A program made the position numbers and the translations under genes. From assembly GCA_014804755.1 (NCBI GenBank), contig JAAUZE010000012.1:186116-250115 (forward strand): a stretch of 64,000 bases of DNA. Direction: 5' to 3'. The stretch comes from Lachnospiraceae bacterium (GTDB taxonomy: Bacteria > Bacillota > Clostridia > Lachnospirales > Lachnospiraceae). Shown piece after piece: positions 44,548-55,104 of the stretch; position 1 is the stretch's first letter, and each line of letters begins with the position of its first letter. The notes beneath the pieces are model-generated. The model worked only from the letters and a program-made list of their open reading frames with translations, searched no databases and was not told where the DNA came from.

Positions 44548-45477
44548 ATGGAACAACAAGCAAAGAAGTTTGGTTTTTTCAGACAGATCGCGACCGCAGT
44601 CGCACAGCCAAAAAAATATGAGCGCTTTCTGCATCTGTCCACAGGACGAGTCATTGCGTTTGTATTGATCTTTTCACTCATCACAACATTTGTGAGCTAT
44701 TATCTGCCGTTTATCATTTCGCAGATATTCGGTGTGAGCTATGCGGACATCATTGACGAATACGTTCCGGAATTTACGCTGAAGGATGATGTTTTAACGC
44801 TGTCCGAGCCGGTTGAATATGACGATGGATATACGCTTGTGATCGCAAACAGCAATATTGAGGAATTTACCGGAGAGCAGCTTGCCGAGTATACGGATGC
44901 GTATGAAAGCGTGTATCTGTTTTCAAAAACAAACATGATTTTTTATGCATCGGGGCAGGAGACGACATATCGATATGCGGATCTGACGGTCAAGGAGCTT
45001 GACAGAGAGGGCCTGCGCGGTTTTATTCCAAGCATCTATCTGATGATGGTCGTGTCCGGTCTGATGAATTTTGTTTTATGCTTATTTTGGTACTTTTTAG
45101 GTGCATTGCTGCTCATGCTGCTCGGCTGGTCGATGAAAGGCTTTTGGAACATGCGGTTTAGCTTCATGGATCTCTTTAAGCTGAGCGTATTCTCCAAAGT
45201 TCTTTACGAGCTGATTGTGGCTGTCCTGCGAATGTTTCGGTTGGAGCTTCCGATGAGTCTCTTTATCGGTCTGGCGATTGGGTTTATCTATCTGAGTATG
45301 GCGGTAAAGCAGCTTCGAGCGGACGGCTATGAAAGCGGTTCCGCGTCGTCTGACAGTACTATATTCAGCCGCTCCGCCGCGCCGTCCTCCAAAGGGATCT
45401 ACAGCAGGGCGAGCATGCGTACGACGGGATATGAGAAAAAAGAGGAGGCGGATCATACAGAAGATGCGGATGAATGA
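44548..45477 (+). CDS. Membrane protein, DUF1189-like
   Basis: 309 residues. One helix at 30-55, an extracytoplasmic segment (about 60-165, acidic and Tyr-rich), and three or four helices between 170 and 255 (MMVVSGLMNFVLCLFWYFLGALLLMLLGW). The overall plan and the start FFRQIATAVAQPKKYERFLHLSTGRVI fit the DUF1189 family, though I assign that with moderate confidence. It follows recG by 18 nt and is probably in the same transcript. The C-terminus is Ser-rich and disordered. Confidence 0.65.
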   Translation: MEQQAKKFGFFRQIATAVAQPKKYERFLHLSTGRVIAFVLIFSLITTFVSYYLPFIISQIFGVSYADIIDEYVPEFTLKDDVLTLSEPVEYDDGYTLVIANSNIEEFTGEQLAEYTDAYESVYLFSKTNMIFYASGQETTYRYADLTVKELDREGLRGFIPSIYLMMVVSGLMNFVLCLFWYFLGALLLMLLGWSMKGFWNMRFSFMDLFKLSVFSKVLYELIVAVLRMFRLELPMSLFIGLAIGFIYLSMAVKQLRADGYESGSASSDSTIFSRSAAPSSKGIYSRASMRTTGYEKKEEADHTEDADE

Positions 45478-45565
45478 AGCGGATGTTTCCATTTAGGGAA
45501 CATGGGGCGAGTGTTACAATGAAACTGTGACGAGGATTTTTTTTAAGGAATGAGGAGGGAAAAGA

Positions 45566-47035
45566 ATGACAGAGGAACAGTATAAAAGGGCGAACGGTAC
45601 CGTATTTCCGGTAGTTGTGATCATACTTGGCTATATTGCGGTTTCTATGCTGTTGTTTACAATGTCTAATGCAGCAACCTGGAGAACTTGGGTACAATTT
45701 TTATCGGCGCTGGGCGGTTTGATCGTTTCCATCGTCTTTTATATCATAGCAAAAAAAACAAAGACATGCGGCGTCATTATGATGGTTAGCGTGGCATTCG
45801 TCTATGCGGTCGTCGGATTATGCGGAACGACGGCAAGTACATGGTCTTATTCCATTCCTGTTATATTTGCTTCCATCGTCTATTTGAATCTAAGGCTTGT
45901 GATCGGCGGAAATGCGGTTACGATCGCAGTAACAGTAGCCCGGCTTGTTTTGGCTGTGGTAAATAATGAGAATGATAAATTGGAAGTTTTTGTGGTTGCC
46001 TTGATCATTTTGGTGCTTGCAGCGTTTTCCTCAATCCGTGTGATCATGCTTCTTATTAAATTTAACGAAGAAAACATGGTCAGCATTAGAGAGAGCGCAA
46101 AAAAGCAGGATGAGAGCAATAAGAAAATGATTCTTGTTGCAGAGAACATTTCCAACCATTTTGAAGGTGCTATGAAGATGCTGGAACAACTGAAAGACAG
46201 CATTGAAACCAGCAATATGGCAATGAGCAATATAGTGGACAGCACGGAAAGTACGGCGGAGGCAATTCAAAATCAGGCGGCTATGTGCGCGGATATTCAG
46301 GAAAATATGGATCAGGCGGAATCGGGCACAAAGAGGATGATGGAAGTATCGCATAGTACCAATGAAACAGTAGTAGAGGGTTCAGAGGTCGTCGATGAGC
46401 TGAAAAAGCAGGCACAGAATGTAGAAAAAGCGAGCAAGAATACTGTAGATGTGATTGAAAGACTGACTGTTAGAGTAAGTGAGGTGCAGAATTTTGTAGG
46501 CGCGATATTGGATATTTCCAGTCAAACCAATCTCCTTGCGTTAAATGCTTCTATTGAGGCGGCGCGTGCCGGTGAAGCCGGAAAGGGCTTTGCGGTCGTT
46601 GCAGACGAGATCAGGCAGTTATCGGAGCAGACCAAAGACGCATCCAATAATATAACAAAGATTATCGGCGAATTGAATGAAGATACCAAACATGCAAATG
46701 AAATGATCGGAAACTCTGCGGCTTCCGTTATGAAACAGAATGAGCTGATCGAAAATACAAGGGCCAAATTTGAAAAAGTGAAGGAAGAGGTTACGGAGCT
46801 TACAGAAAATATTGAAAATACAGAGAGGATCATTGCCGGGATTTTGGAAGCAACCGCTACGATTTCGGATAACATTTCTCAGCTTTCAGCGACAAGCGAG
46901 GAGGTTGCGGCTTCCTCGATGGAAGGCTTGAGCACCTTTGAAGTAACAGTCAGCAACATGAAGAGCACCAAAGAGATTCTGGAAAGTATCTTTGCGCTGG
47001 CGCAGGATCTGAAACAATCTACAATGTATCAGTAA
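45566..47035 (+). CDS. Methyl-accepting chemotaxis protein, membrane type without HAMP
   Basis: 489 residues. Five or six closely spaced helices in the first 175 residues leave almost no periplasmic domain. A cytoplasmic coiled coil leads straight into the signalling domain with the hairpin tip [33 protein letters not shown]. No HAMP motif is seen. It would signal to CheA/CheW, neither of which is in the window. GGAGGG precedes ATG 45566. Input may be membrane-associated. Confidence 0.9.
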   Translation: MTEEQYKRANGTVFPVVVIILGYIAVSMLLFTMSNAATWRTWVQFLSALGGLIVSIVFYIIAKKTKTCGVIMMVSVAFVYAVVGLCGTTASTWSYSIPVIFASIVYLNLRLVIGGNAVTIAVTVARLVLAVVNNENDKLEVFVVALIILVLAAFSSIRVIMLLIKFNEENMVSIRESAKKQDESNKKMILVAENISNHFEGAMKMLEQLKDSIETSNMAMSNIVDSTESTAEAIQNQAAMCADIQENMDQAESGTKRMMEVSHSTNETVVEGSEVVDELKKQAQNVEKASKNTVDVIERLTVRVSEVQNFVGAILDISSQTNLLALNASIEAARAGEAGKGFAVVADEIRQLSEQTKDASNNITKIIGELNEDTKHANEMIGNSAASVMKQNELIENTRAKFEKVKEEVTELTENIENTERIIAGILEATATISDNISQLSATSEEVAASSMEGLSTFEVTVSNMKSTKEILESIFALAQDLKQSTMYQ

Positions 47036-47183
47036 GGGGCAAAAGCCTTAGAAAAGGCGTCTGGACTTAGGTTGCAAAAGTATGAGCAAGCTGGAACAAT
47101 GGAAGAGAGCGCCACGGATGAAATAATGGAAGAGCAGTCAGAGTACGTTCTATGGAATCGATGAATTTTGGGATTGCCAAGTA

Positions 47184-47225
47184 TTGAAAAAAGGGATCGT
47201 GTTGACACACGATCCCTTTTTTCAA
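47184..47225. terminator. Bidirectional terminator between two MCP genes
   Basis: A 19-bp perfect stem (47184-47202/47207-47225) with a TGAC loop and A6/T6 at its ends, between convergent MCP genes. The 148-bp stretch before it (47036-47183) holds only very short reading frames and no other signal. Confidence 0.93.
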
Positions 47226-47243
47226 TATGGCAATTTATGTATC

Positions 47244-48944
47244 TTACTTCCTGTTCAACTCAAACTGACCAACAAGCTCATCCAGCATCGTAGCCTGAGC
47301 GGATAACTCCTGACTCGTTGCGGATGCTTCCTGAGCGGTTGCCGCATTGCTCTCTACAACGCCGGAAATCTGATTGATGCCTATTTCCGCCTGACGCATT
47401 GCATTGGCCTGTTCCTCCATCATGACCTTCAGATCCTTCGTGAACTCAGCAATCTGCTTGATACCGTTCATGACGGACTCAAGCGAAGCTGCTGCATTAT
47501 CTGCAACGCTGTTTCCGACAGAAACCTCTCGGATGGAAGCTTCGATCAGCTCTCTGCTGTTAACCGCCGCCTTCGCACTTTGATCAGCCAGTTCTCTGAT
47601 CTGTGCAGCAACAACCGCAAAGCCGCGTCCGGCTTCTCCTGCACGCGCCGCCTCTATGGAAGCGTTTAAGGAGAGAAGATTGGTCTGTTCTGCGATGGAT
47701 TCAATCTCGGAGATAATATCTCCGATCTTGGTGGAAGCGTCATTGATACGCTCCATGGCAGCCAGCATCGTACTCATTTCCTGACGGCTCTTATCTGCCT
47801 CATTCGCATATTCATGTGCCTTATTGTAGGTATCGTCTGCGCTGTGTGCACCTTTTTCCATCGACTCGGTGATGTTCGAAATAGATGCATGTAATTCCGA
47901 TACGGCATGCGCCTGATCCGTAGCACCCTCCGCAAGACTTTGTGATGCGGTTGCCAGTTCGTCGGAACCGGCGGACACCTGATTGGAAGCCTCGCCGATG
48001 GATAATAGCGTCTCTGTCATCTGATCTCTCAAGCCGCGCATGGATTCATATAATTTCTGGAAGCCGCCGGTATAGCGTTCGGAGACTTTCGATTTGACGG
48101 TATAATTGCCGGCAGCCATTTCACCAAGAACCTCTTCGATATCAAAAATGATCGCTTCGAGGTTATCGGCCATATCCTTTGCGTCAGAACCCATAGTCTC
48201 TATTTCGTCGCCGGTTGTAATCGTAGGAAAGGGCGTAGCGAGATCTCCGGAAGCAAATGTTTTAAGACGCTCTCCCAGTCCGATTAAAGGCGTTGCAACA
48301 TCCTGTGCGAGCTTTTTCCCGATTCGAGTAGCTAAATACATTGCGATCGCAGTAGCACCGATGATTGCAGCTGCAAGAATATAGCTGATGATCATAAGCG
48401 TGGCGGAGACACTGTCTCCCTTTTTCTCCTTTGTGTCCATAAGAGACCCCAGCTTCTCATAAATGCTGGTAAACTTGCTCATCAGCTCAGTGCGCGCAAG
48501 ATTCTGCGCTTGCAGAGAAAGTTCACTGTCCGGTGTGGCACCCAGTTCAATGATCTCATCAGCCAGTTTCCAAAAATCCGACAGTTCGCTTTGGATTGCA
48601 TTATATGTCGTCCGGGCATTTTTTAAAACGATGGAAGCGTCTACATCGGCAAAAGCCTGCTCAAATGATGTTTTACACTCATGATACGTCTCCACTGCGT
48701 TCTGGATCACGTTCTCATCAGAAAATCCGATGGCTGCCCGGAGCGATGATCTGGCTTCAGAAAATTCAAACATAGCCCTTCCGATATCGCCCTGCGCGAA
48801 ACCGTAAGTTTCCATCGATTTAGAATACTGCGTGGTGATAATGATCATAGCGATCGTGCCTATGACTGCCGCTGCAGCGATAATAAGCGACACTTTAAGA
48901 ATGGCGTTTGTCAGTTTCTTTTCAATACCGTGATTCTTGTTCAT
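47244..48944 (-). CDS. Methyl-accepting chemotaxis protein with periplasmic four-helix sensor
   Basis: 566 residues: membrane helix (about 15-35), a helical extracellular sensor of 4HB type (about 36-185), a second helix (about 188-208, [21 protein letters not shown]), HAMP (about 210-265), and a signalling domain with tip [36 protein letters not shown] 48944 has GGAGGG 7 nt upstream; GTG 48959 is inside that site's reach and less likely. It is divergent from the hybrid kinase gene at 49245. Confidence 0.93.
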   Translation of the reverse strand: MNKNHGIEKKLTNAILKVSLIIAAAAVIGTIAMIIITTQYSKSMETYGFAQGDIGRAMFEFSEARSSLRAAIGFSDENVIQNAVETYHECKTSFEQAFADVDASIVLKNARTTYNAIQSELSDFWKLADEIIELGATPDSELSLQAQNLARTELMSKFTSIYEKLGSLMDTKEKKGDSVSATLMIISYILAAAIIGATAIAMYLATRIGKKLAQDVATPLIGLGERLKTFASGDLATPFPTITTGDEIETMGSDAKDMADNLEAIIFDIEEVLGEMAAGNYTVKSKVSERYTGGFQKLYESMRGLRDQMTETLLSIGEASNQVSAGSDELATASQSLAEGATDQAHAVSELHASISNITESMEKGAHSADDTYNKAHEYANEADKSRQEMSTMLAAMERINDASTKIGDIISEIESIAEQTNLLSLNASIEAARAGEAGRGFAVVAAQIRELADQSAKAAVNSRELIEASIREVSVGNSVADNAAASLESVMNGIKQIAEFTKDLKVMMEEQANAMRQAEIGINQISGVVESNAATAQEASATSQELSAQATMLDELVGQFELNRK

Positions 48945-49128
48945 TAGAAAACCCTCCACATGTTGTAGCCTTCTTTGTAATGATAGTTGACTCCACTGAT
49001 ATGTATCACAAATAATACCGATTTACTTGTAAATTATACCTTTTTTGCCCTAAAAGTCAAGGATATTCAAATAATTTATTAAGAAAGTAGAAACAAAATA
49101 TCTATTGAAGTTTCATTTTTTATCATTA

Positions 49129-49156
49129 TTGACATAACAAAGCAATGCATTATAAT
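49129..49156 (+). promoter_or_regulatory. Consensus promoter for the hybrid kinase
   Basis: TTGACA (49129-49134), 16-bp spacer, TATAAT (49151-49156), giving a start near 49163 and an 80-nt leader. The rest of the 300-bp divergent gap (48945-49128) is AT-rich with no gene. Confidence 0.8.
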
Positions 49157-49244
49157 AGGAAAGGAAAGCTTTCGATCAGAATTAGAACAAGGACAGCGGA
49201 ACCAATTTTATTTATATAACGGATCAAAAGAGGAGTGGTTTGTT

Positions 49245-52200
49245 ATGAAAAAAGGAAAGCATCTGAGTAAACTGATTTTTGTGGTCCTGCTTTTGGCAGC
49301 GATCATGATCGTATTCCAATGGTATACGGCGCAGAACAGAAAACGGATGGAAGAACGGAATAGAGACTACGCATCAGATTCGGCCAGGCAGACAGCGGTT
49401 AAGATTGATGAGGAATTGGATAATGCGAGGAATCTGATCTATACATACAGCTACTTTTTGGGAGAAGGTTTGACCGAACCGGAAGTTACTACGGAGATGT
49501 TAAAGGAAATAGCGGATCATTCGACATTTGATGCGTTGCTGTTTACGGATATGCAGGGAGTGGATTATATCTCTGACGGACGCACCGCCGACGCCTCCGG
49601 AAGGGATTACTATGTACGAGGGATGCTGGGCGATAATGGGATAACCGTTGTGTTTGATCCCGCCTTTTTTGATGAGACAATGCTTTGTTTCTATACGCCT
49701 GTCCGATATGACGGAGAGATCATCGGTGTGCTCAGAGGCGTTTATCTGGCGGAGGAATACTTAAAGGATATGCTTGCCACGACCTATTTCGGAGAAGCGG
49801 CGTCGGTGCATCTTTGTATGCCGGACGGACAGATCCTCGCCTGCTCCGATGCGAAGGGGCATCTGGGATATATGATCGATCTGCTCTTGGAAAATAATAT
49901 GATCGATCCCGATACCGCAGAGCTGACAAGAGCCGTGTTCGAGAGCGGCGGGGAAGGCGCTTTCATTTGCGCACCGGGCAGCAAAACGGATAATATCTGT
50001 GTAAAAAAGCTGTCGAACAATGGATTTGTTCTGGTGCAGACCTTTCCGAAGAGCGTGACTGAGCGTATGGTCAAAGCTGAGAATTTTGTGGGATTACGCC
50101 TGGAATCCATGCTGATCGGATTATTCGTGCTCTATATCGTTACGGTGATCGTCAGCAACAGACGGGAACAGAAGCGGCTGGAGCAGGAAAACCGTGAGAT
50201 GGGCTATATCATCAGCGGCGTAAATACGCTGTTTTCCCGATTCGCCATGGTCGATCTGGAAGAAAATACCTATCAATATCTGGCGGGTACAGGACCGGAG
50301 GACAGCAGACTTCCTTTAAACGGCGATTATGAGAGTTTAAGGAAGTATCTTTGCCGGCTTCTGATAGATGAAAGAGCGAGAGAAGAATTTGCCGAATTCC
50401 TTGACAAGCAGGTACTCATAGAGGCCATGAACAAGCATGATGAACTTCGTGTGGAAGGTCACATCAGGCATGACGGCAAGGAGGAGTGGGAGCATTTTAA
50501 CGTGATCTGTCTGGAAAGAAAGAATGGCATGGCAAGTAAGGTACTGTTCATTCGTCAGGTCATTACAGAGGTAAAAGAAAAAGAACTGCGTATTCAGGCG
50601 GAAATGGCGCTTGCAGATCGGAAGGAGCGGCAGTACCGGATCGCGATCACTTCGAATGCTTTCTGCACATTTGAGTTCAATTTAACGCAGGATCTGATCG
50701 GGGAAGACATCGTATGCGAGATAGACGGGAAAAAGTCCTCTCTGCTTGAAAATGCGGGACTTCGGGCTCCGTGTAAAGCATCCGAATGCTTTGCGCGTTG
50801 GAAATTTTATGTTTTAGAGGAATCCATAGAGGAGTATGCAAAAGTTGCAAACATCGATTATCTGAAGAAATGCTATGAACAGGGCGACGCAGAGGTCAAT
50901 ATGGATTTCTGGAGCAGGGCTTCTGCCGACAGGCAGATGTGTGTCAGACAGACATTCATTATGACGCCGGATTACGACACGGGTGACGTTATGGTCATGG
51001 TCGTGTCCAAGGAGATCACGGAACAGGTTCAGAAACAGCGGGAGCAGACACAGGCGCTGCAGGATGCTCTTATGCAGGCGCAGCATGCCAATGCGGCAAA
51101 AACGACGTTCCTGTCCAATATGTCCCATGATATTCGTACGCCGATGAATGCGATCATCGGATTTGCAACGATCGCGTTCAGCCATATTGAAAATAAGGAA
51201 CAGGTAAGAGACTGCCTGCAAAAAGTTCTCTCATCCAGCAATCATCTGCTCAGCCTGATCAACGATATTCTTGACATGAGCAGGATTGAGAGCGGAAAGG
51301 TGCAGATCAAGGAACAGGAGTGCAATATTTCCGAGCTGATGCATAACTTGGTCAATATCATCCAGCCGCAGGTAAAAGCAAAGCAGTTGGAGCTTTTCAT
51401 TGATACCTTTGAGGTCGTGAATGAGGATGTGATCGCGGATCCTTTGAAGCTGAATCAGGTATTTATCAACCTGCTGAGTAACGCTGTCAAATATACGCCG
51501 GCACAGGGAAGCATTTCGTTTCGAATTATTCAAAAAACAACGTTCCGTCACGGATACGGCGATTATGTTTTTATCATCAAAGATAACGGTATTGGAATGT
51601 CTGCGGATTTCATTGAACATATATTTGAACCGTTTGAGAGAGAATCGACGACAACCCGCAGCGGAATCGAGGGTACGGGACTCGGTATGGCGATCACGAA
51701 AAATATCGTGGAAATGATGAACGGTACGATTTCCGTAGAGAGCGAAGTCGGCAGAGGAAGTACTTTTACGGTAGAGGTCAGCCTGAAATTGCAGGATGTG
51801 GAGAAAAATGCGGAACAGCTCAAGCAGCTTCATGGTCTGCGGGCGCTTGTGGTGGACGACGACTTTAATGTCTGCGACAGCGTAAGCAAAATGTTGAATC
51901 AGATCGGACTGCGCTCCGAGTGGACGACATCTGGCAGGGAAGCGGCATACCGCGCAAAGGCAGCTTTTGAAAGCGGCGATTCCTACCATACCTATATCAT
52001 TGACTGGCAGATGCCGGAAATGAGCGGCATAGAAACGGCAAGAAGGATCCGCCGTGCGGTAGGAAATGAGGCGCCGATCATTATTCTGACCGCGTATGAC
52101 TGGACGGATATAGAGGAGGATGCAAAGGCTGCCGGTGTTACCGCTTTCTGTGCAAAGCCGCTCTTTATGTCAGACTTAAAATCCGCATTGCTCACGGCAA

Positions 52201-52634
52201 ATAATTTGAACGATAAGGAGGAGCAGGCGGACATATGGACGCTGGAGGATTTCCACGAAAAACGGGTATTGCTCGTAGAGGATATTGAGCTAAACCGTGA
52301 GATCGCGGAAGTCATACTGACGGAGGCGGGCTTTATCGTGGAGTCAGCGCCGGACGGAACCGATGCGGTAGAAATGGTGCGCAGGTCGGAAGAAAACTAT
52401 TATGATGTGATATTGATGGATGTACAGATGCCTGTTATGAACGGTTACGAGGCAACCAGAGCCATCCGAAATATGCAGAGAAACGATGTCGCTGAGCTGC
52501 CGATCATTGCCATGACGGCCAATGCACTGGAGGAAGATAAGGAGGCTGCGATCAAAAACGGCATGAACGCGCATATTGCAAAGCCGTTAGATATGAAGAT
52601 ATTCATGGAAGTGCTTCGCCAATATCTTCATTAA
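49245..52634 (+). CDS. Hybrid sensor histidine kinase with two receiver domains
   Basis: 1129 residues. Helix 9-26, a Cache-like extracellular sensor (about 30-285), a second helix (288-303), PAS-like cytoplasmic region (about 315-620), HisKA with SHDIRTPMNAI (His628), HATPase with NAVKYTP, DNGIGM and GTGLGMAI, receiver 1 (Asp920 in IDWQMPEMSG) and receiver 2 (Asp1059 in LMDVQMPVMNG). Both receivers keep their acidic pairs. There is no DNA-binding or HPt domain, so a further partner is needed for output. It is divergent from an MCP gene and lies upstream of an unknown gene cluster. Confidence 0.92.
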   Translation: MKKGKHLSKLIFVVLLLAAIMIVFQWYTAQNRKRMEERNRDYASDSARQTAVKIDEELDNARNLIYTYSYFLGEGLTEPEVTTEMLKEIADHSTFDALLFTDMQGVDYISDGRTADASGRDYYVRGMLGDNGITVVFDPAFFDETMLCFYTPVRYDGEIIGVLRGVYLAEEYLKDMLATTYFGEAASVHLCMPDGQILACSDAKGHLGYMIDLLLENNMIDPDTAELTRAVFESGGEGAFICAPGSKTDNICVKKLSNNGFVLVQTFPKSVTERMVKAENFVGLRLESMLIGLFVLYIVTVIVSNRREQKRLEQENREMGYIISGVNTLFSRFAMVDLEENTYQYLAGTGPEDSRLPLNGDYESLRKYLCRLLIDERAREEFAEFLDKQVLIEAMNKHDELRVEGHIRHDGKEEWEHFNVICLERKNGMASKVLFIRQVITEVKEKELRIQAEMALADRKERQYRIAITSNAFCTFEFNLTQDLIGEDIVCEIDGKKSSLLENAGLRAPCKASECFARWKFYVLEESIEEYAKVANIDYLKKCYEQGDAEVNMDFWSRASADRQMCVRQTFIMTPDYDTGDVMVMVVSKEITEQVQKQREQTQALQDALMQAQHANAAKTTFLSNMSHDIRTPMNAIIGFATIAFSHIENKEQVRDCLQKVLSSSNHLLSLINDILDMSRIESGKVQIKEQECNISELMHNLVNIIQPQVKAKQLELFIDTFEVVNEDVIADPLKLNQVFINLLSNAVKYTPAQGSISFRIIQKTTFRHGYGDYVFIIKDNGIGMSADFIEHIFEPFERESTTTRSGIEGTGLGMAITKNIVEMMNGTISVESEVGRGSTFTVEVSLKLQDVEKNAEQLKQLHGLRALVVDDDFNVCDSVSKMLNQIGLRSEWTTSGREAAYRAKAAFESGDSYHTYIIDWQMPEMSGIETARRIRRAVGNEAPIIILTAYDWTDIEEDAKAAGVTAFCAKPLFMSDLKSALLTANNLNDKEEQADIWTLEDFHEKRVLLVEDIELNREIAEVILTEAGFIVESAPDGTDAVEMVRRSEENYYDVILMDVQMPVMNGYEATRAIRNMQRNDVAELPIIAMTANALEEDKEAAIKNGMNAHIAKPLDMKIFMEVLRQYLH

Positions 52635-52848
52635 ACTGTGATATCATATTTTAAATAAGGTCTTTTTGTGTCATCTTATAGGCTGTCGGTGACATTTCGG
52701 TTACCGGCAGAGAAACGCACACCGATATAAGAACTGTAAGGCAGTGCTGTATTGCTATGGAGGGCGGCAAAATTCCACGGATGGAAACTCCCGGGATTTT
52801 GCCGCTTTTTGCTAGGCAGGTGCCAATTTTTTACAGGAGGAGACACAG
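52635..52848 (+). promoter_or_regulatory. Structured leader with terminator-like stem before the unknown cluster
   Basis: A probable P1 stem CTTATA...TATAAG encloses an 11-bp imperfect hairpin (CTGTCGGTGAC with GTTACCGGCAG) and an unpaired purine-rich junction. Further 3' an intrinsic terminator is formed by GCGGCAAAAT (52764-52773) and ATTTTGCCGC (52796-52805) plus T5. The AGGAGG site of the next gene lies only 30 nt beyond. The layout suggests an attenuator or riboswitch-like control, but it matches no class I can name; it could also just end the kinase transcript. Confidence 0.55.
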
Positions 52849-53511
52849 ATGAGAATCACAACGCAAATGCTAAACGAATCAGCCAGAAAAGCGGGCATAC
52901 CGCTTCACACAACCAGTATGTTAAGCTATGTGCAGAATAAGGGTAAGACAGATTCCCTGCCCTATGGTCTGAGCGCGGAAAATGAAACAGAGTCGCTCCG
53001 CAAGACAGAAGCTTATGAGAAGCAGGAAGATGCGGCGAAGCGTTTGGAGGAGACCGCAAAAGAGCTTGCCGCGCAGGGGAAGGACAGCGTATACGGACAG
53101 ACGGAAAACAAAGAGGAGCTTGCCGAAAAGGTTATGGTACTCGTAAAGCAGTATAATGAGGTGCTGTCAGGCTTTCAGGGAAGTACCGGTCTGCTTGATA
53201 CCTTTTACCGGCAGAACCTGAAGTCTCTTGTGACGGAGCATAAAGAAATATTGCAGAAATTAGGCGTTACGGCGGATAAAAACGGACAGCTTTCGGTAAA
53301 CGAGCGCACCTTACATGACGCGGACAGGGAGACTCTGGAAAAAGCACTTTCGGGAGAAGACGGATTTGCGGATTCCTTATCGTTCCTTGCTTCTAAGATC
53401 GCGGACTATGCCGCATCCAATCAACAGAGCACGCAAAGCATCTATCAGTCGAACGGCAGCGCAGCGGAGGCCGCTATGCGTTATACAAACAGATATGATG
53501 CGTGGGGCTAG
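52849..53511 (+). CDS. Unknown protein with FliD-C-like helical region
   Basis: 220 residues without Cys or membrane segments. The start MRITTQMLNESARKAGI resembles the amphipathic N-terminus of axial flagellar proteins. Residues about 85-200 (coiled region, then ILQKLGVTADKNGQLSVNERTL) recall the FliD C-terminal domain, where KDGKLSLDE-like stretches occur. Ser/Gln-rich C-terminus. AGGAGGAG precedes the ATG. It heads a run of six plus-strand genes. A flagellar-cap-like or secreted filament-associated role is a guess from local resemblance only. Confidence 0.7.
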   Translation: MRITTQMLNESARKAGIPLHTTSMLSYVQNKGKTDSLPYGLSAENETESLRKTEAYEKQEDAAKRLEETAKELAAQGKDSVYGQTENKEELAEKVMVLVKQYNEVLSGFQGSTGLLDTFYRQNLKSLVTEHKEILQKLGVTADKNGQLSVNERTLHDADRETLEKALSGEDGFADSLSFLASKIADYAASNQQSTQSIYQSNGSAAEAAMRYTNRYDAWG

Positions 53512-53555
53512 GCATCGGATAAGGGCAGAATACGGACTTAAAGTGAGGAAAGGAC

Positions 53556-54284
53556 ATGAGGGTAGCTGTTTGCGATAACAGTCAGGAGGACAGAACAAAG
53601 ATCAAGGGATTGATTGAGGAATACGGAAGAAAAAACGGACAGACGATGGAAATCAGGGAATACGCATCGGGAAAAGCGCTCTGGGAGGCGTCGGCATGGC
53701 TTAGCGCGTGCAGCATTGTTTTTTTAAATATGAATGCGAAGGAGGGCGGCTTGCTGAAAACGGCGAAACGCCTCAAGGAATCTTATCCTAGTCTGTGCGT
53801 CATTTTGGTGAGCGCCCGTATGAGCGACGCGCTTGACGGATACCGCGTGAAAGCAGAACGCTTTTTGATCAAAGAGGATATTGAGACGACGCTGCCGGAA
53901 TGTTTGGGCGAGGTGCTGAAAGAACTGGCGCAAAAAAAGGAGAAGCTTTCTTTTTCTTTTGTGGAAGGAGAACGGCTCTTGGATGTTTCCGATATTTTTT
54001 ATGTTGAGACGGACCGGCATAAAAATATTTTTTATACGGCGCGCGCCTCTTATCGGATTTATAAAAAATTGGATGAGATCGAACAACAGCTTGCGCCGTA
54101 TGATTTCGTGCGCGTGCATCGGAGTTTTCTTGTAAATATGAAATATATACGGAAAATCAGCAGTTATGTGCTGTATCTTGCGGAGGGGACGGGCAAAACG
54201 GAGCATACCGTAGAGATTTCCGTCCCGAAATCCCGCTATGCCTATGTGAAGCGGGAGTATGCGGCATATCAGGAGAGACATTGA
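53556..54284 (+). CDS. LytTR regulator with a pseudo-receiver
   Basis: 242 residues. The N-terminal half is a receiver by fold (AVCDNSQEDRTKI; FLIKED with the conserved Lys), but the phosphoacceptor position in VFLNMNA is Asn58 instead of Asp, so normal phosphorylation is not expected. The LytTR domain (about 130-242, FVRVHRSFLVNMKYIRKI) looks intact. It is probably a phosphorylation-independent regulator of the unknown cluster it sits in. It differs clearly from the two cassette regulators at 5973 and 59159. Confidence 0.86.
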   Translation: MRVAVCDNSQEDRTKIKGLIEEYGRKNGQTMEIREYASGKALWEASAWLSACSIVFLNMNAKEGGLLKTAKRLKESYPSLCVILVSARMSDALDGYRVKAERFLIKEDIETTLPECLGEVLKELAQKKEKLSFSFVEGERLLDVSDIFYVETDRHKNIFYTARASYRIYKKLDEIEQQLAPYDFVRVHRSFLVNMKYIRKISSYVLYLAEGTGKTEHTVEISVPKSRYAYVKREYAAYQERH

Positions 54285-54297
54285 TATACGGAAAGGT

Positions 54298-55104
54298 ATG
54301 CTGACTGCAATGCGCATGAAGGACAGCTGGGCCGGACAGCGGAAAGGCATGGTGAATGGAGTGAATGAGATTCATGTAAATTATATGACAAGAACCTTTG
54401 GCAGGTTTTTGAACAATGAGTATGCCGTGAGGCGGCCGGGAACAAGCATGGCGGATGCGATCATGGAGGCAAACAGACGCGCAGAAGGAACGGAATCCGG
54501 TAATGCGCAGGAATCTGCCGGAGTGAAAAACGGGATATCGCCGCTTGACCGTTCCATCATCGAGGCGATGACAATGGAGGAATATAAGGAATATTTCAGA
54601 GAACGGATTCTGGCACTCCCGACGCATGCCTCCCACATGCAGGATACGATCACGATTTTTATTTCGGACGAAGGCTTTGCGGCAATGAAGCGCGATGCGG
54701 ATTATGAGGAATGGGTGATAAATGATCTGCGCGCCAGATGGGCGTGGGAAAATCCGTGGGCGCGTTATTTGGGAGGCGCTTATTCGATCATTCATTACGG
54801 CGCGGCAAAGGAAGAATGCCGGGCTGAAGCGTGGAACGCAGGTTTTCGGCACGGAGACGGAAGAAACCTGTTCGAAAGCATGTCGGGAGATGACGATAAG
54901 GATGATAAGAAACGAAAATCGGAGATTGTCGTCAAACCCGATGGTACAAGGTATCTGGTCATCAGCGAGGTGATTAGCGGCATGAAGGTTACGGTGATGA
55001 GCTTAAAGCTCACAGATCCGGATGAGCTGTTGAATGATAAGCCCGATATGGAAGCAGACGCGGCGGCGGAAATGTTGAAAAAAGGAGGGATGGAACCGGT
55101 GTAA
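54298..55104 (+). CDS. Unknown protein, 268 residues
   Basis: Reading frame opens inside the end of the LytTR gene (54259); ATG 54298 follows GGAAAGG very closely and the start remains uncertain (54310 and 54316 are alternatives). Visible are a basic N-terminus, MTRTFGRFLNN, a conserved-looking core (MEEYKEYFRERILALP, DEGFAAMKRDADYEEWVINDLRARWAW), an acidic Lys-rich hinge, then VVKPDGTRYLVISEVISGM. No signal peptide or helix in the membrane. I do not recognise the family with confidence. Confidence 0.68.
   Translation: MLTAMRMKDSWAGQRKGMVNGVNEIHVNYMTRTFGRFLNNEYAVRRPGTSMADAIMEANRRAEGTESGNAQESAGVKNGISPLDRSIIEAMTMEEYKEYFRERILALPTHASHMQDTITIFISDEGFAAMKRDADYEEWVINDLRARWAWENPWARYLGGAYSIIHYGAAKEECRAEAWNAGFRHGDGRNLFESMSGDDDKDDKKRKSEIVVKPDGTRYLVISEVISGMKVTVMSLKLTDPDELLNDKPDMEADAAAEMLKKGGMEPV

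Noticed and set aside
47036..47183. Short ORF MSKLEQWKRAPRMK in the gap after the first MCP gene
   Set aside because: Fourteen codons, no ribosome site and no coupling to another gene.
52640..52810. Leader read as a c-di-GMP-I (GEMM) riboswitch
   Set aside because: The conserved GEMM core segments do not appear in the required order.
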